34,067 bases of DNA from Alphaproteobacteria bacterium (GTDB lineage Bacteria > Pseudomonadota > Alphaproteobacteria > Rs-D84). The position numbers and the translations under genes are program-made. The stretch covers positions 1 to 34,067 of the forward strand of contig JAFYXQ010000017.1 of the NCBI GenBank assembly GCA_017546085.1, given 5' to 3'. This document shows, piece after piece, positions 33,652 through 34,067 of the stretch. The notes beneath the pieces are model-generated. The model was given only the letters and a program-made list of their open reading frames with translations, did not search any database and was not told the origin of the DNA. The first letter of the stretch is position 1. Every line of letters starts with the position of its first letter.

Positions 33652-34067
33652 TGTTCACCCCCTGTTGTTTCTTGCGCAGCATCAGTTCTGGTTTCCCCGC
33701 ATTCAATTCAGGCGACACAGCAAAGCCCAGATTATCAATAAAGGATTGAATCCGTGATTTTATTTGCGCCACATCTACGTCATCAGGGGTGCAATATTCC
33801 ACTTCTAAAAACAACCCCAGATCTGCCACAGTTTCAAATTCAATTATGTAATCGCCAGCACGATATGTTCGTTTCAGATTATCAATTTTTATCAATTCAC
33901 GCAGTCCCAGCGCATGCATAATTTCACACATTGTGGACATGTCTGCGACGGTTGTTTCCGCCTCGTCAGAATAAAGCCATGTATCACCATCAAAATGGTC
34001 ATTCTTATATGTGATATAATTCACCCCGTCCTTTTGGCGCGTGCGACAGCAAGCATACAGGCGGCCG
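33638..34067 (-). CDS. CYTH-domain protein (class IV adenylate cyclase/thiamine-triphosphatase type), 5' truncated by the window edge
   Basis: About 142 codons are visible and the frame is open to the window edge, so the true start is outside. The visible part fits the latter two thirds of a CYTH triphosphate-tunnel domain: RTRQKDG (an Arg-x-Arg strand), YITYKNDHF, ETTVADMSTMCEIMHALGL, LIKIDNLKRTYRAGDYIIEF and VADLGLFLEVEY, which match the order of CyaB and bacterial thiamine- or inorganic-triphosphatase relatives. Alternating basic and acidic residues in these strands line the tunnel in known members. A GTG at 34022-34024 is a possible internal start but would cut off the Arg-x-Arg strand. 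It is the first visible gene of the kinase/Nudix cassette. Cyclase and triphosphatase roles cannot be told apart here. Confidence 0.83.
   Translation of the reverse strand, partial: GRLYACCRTRQKDGVNYITYKNDHFDGDTWLYSDEAETTVADMSTMCEIMHALGLRELIKIDNLKRTYRAGDYIIEFETVADLGLFLEVEYCTPDDVDVAQIKSRIQSFIDNLGFAVSPELNAGKPELMLRKKQQGVNNADS

Overview
The window reads as a chromosomal segment of an AT-rich alphaproteobacterium with a compact genome. This assignment is an inference from the alphaproteobacterial flavour of ParC, Tgt, MurJ, LigA, the PBP1-like protein and the short LptM-like lipoprotein. The small intergenic gaps and many lineage-restricted small proteins suggest an uncultured gut or host-associated group. 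I see no IS element, prophage, integrase or CRISPR array. Housekeeping genes dominate, with pockets of unrecognised genes between them.

Layout, left to right. (1) 1-990: 5' part of lysS (minus), then tRNA-Gly(GCC) (minus) with its own promoter and terminator. (2) 977-6536, all minus: era, a small exported protein, queA, an ORFan, tgt, an ORFan, then a two-gene membrane pair (328 and 84 aa). A hairpin that contains the ribosome-binding site separates the pair from the rest. QueA and Tgt are both queuosine-tRNA enzymes. (3) 6620-10130, plus: parC with a GT61 glycosyltransferase 5 nt behind it. (4) 10129-13375: bamD (minus) and murJ (plus) diverge from interlocked promoters, followed by a SPOR-containing RlpA-like lipoprotein that lacks both known catalytic residues. 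(5) 13373-16056: GNAT acetyltransferase and lipoprotein hydrolase (minus), then a membrane-anchored 20-residue-repeat protein and a 78 aa membrane protein (plus). (6) 16066-19650: alaS (minus) encoding an AlaRS without its C-terminal domain, a GT2-like glycosyltransferase (minus) and a small membrane protein (plus). (7) 19650-26044: MsbA-like ABC exporter and bifunctional PBP (minus), outer-membrane barrel protein and ligA (plus). (8) 26045-29130, plus: a Cys-rich protein, an HExxH protein coupled to a possible DNA-binding protein, a 38 aa LptM-like lipoprotein, tRNA-Leu(UAG) and rpmG. (9) 29150-34067, minus: a PMCA-type P-type ATPase, and a tightly packed four-gene cassette of CYTH protein (cut by the window edge), P-loop kinase, Nudix hydrolase and Nudix-ASCH fusion.

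The cell-envelope theme is strong: MurJ exports lipid II, the PBP polymerises it, the RlpA-like SPOR protein should bind denuded septal glycan, BamD assembles outer-membrane barrels, and the LptM-like protein would serve the LPS translocon. A second theme is promoter architecture. Many sigma70-like promoters (mostly 17-nt spacers) place the predicted transcription start 0-3 nt before the ATG, so several core genes look leaderless, and neighbouring divergent promoters share or interlock elements. The best candidates for something undescribed are the CYTH/kinase/Nudix/Nudix-ASCH cassette, the catalytically altered RlpA, the C-Ala-less AlaRS and the HExxH/HTH pair.
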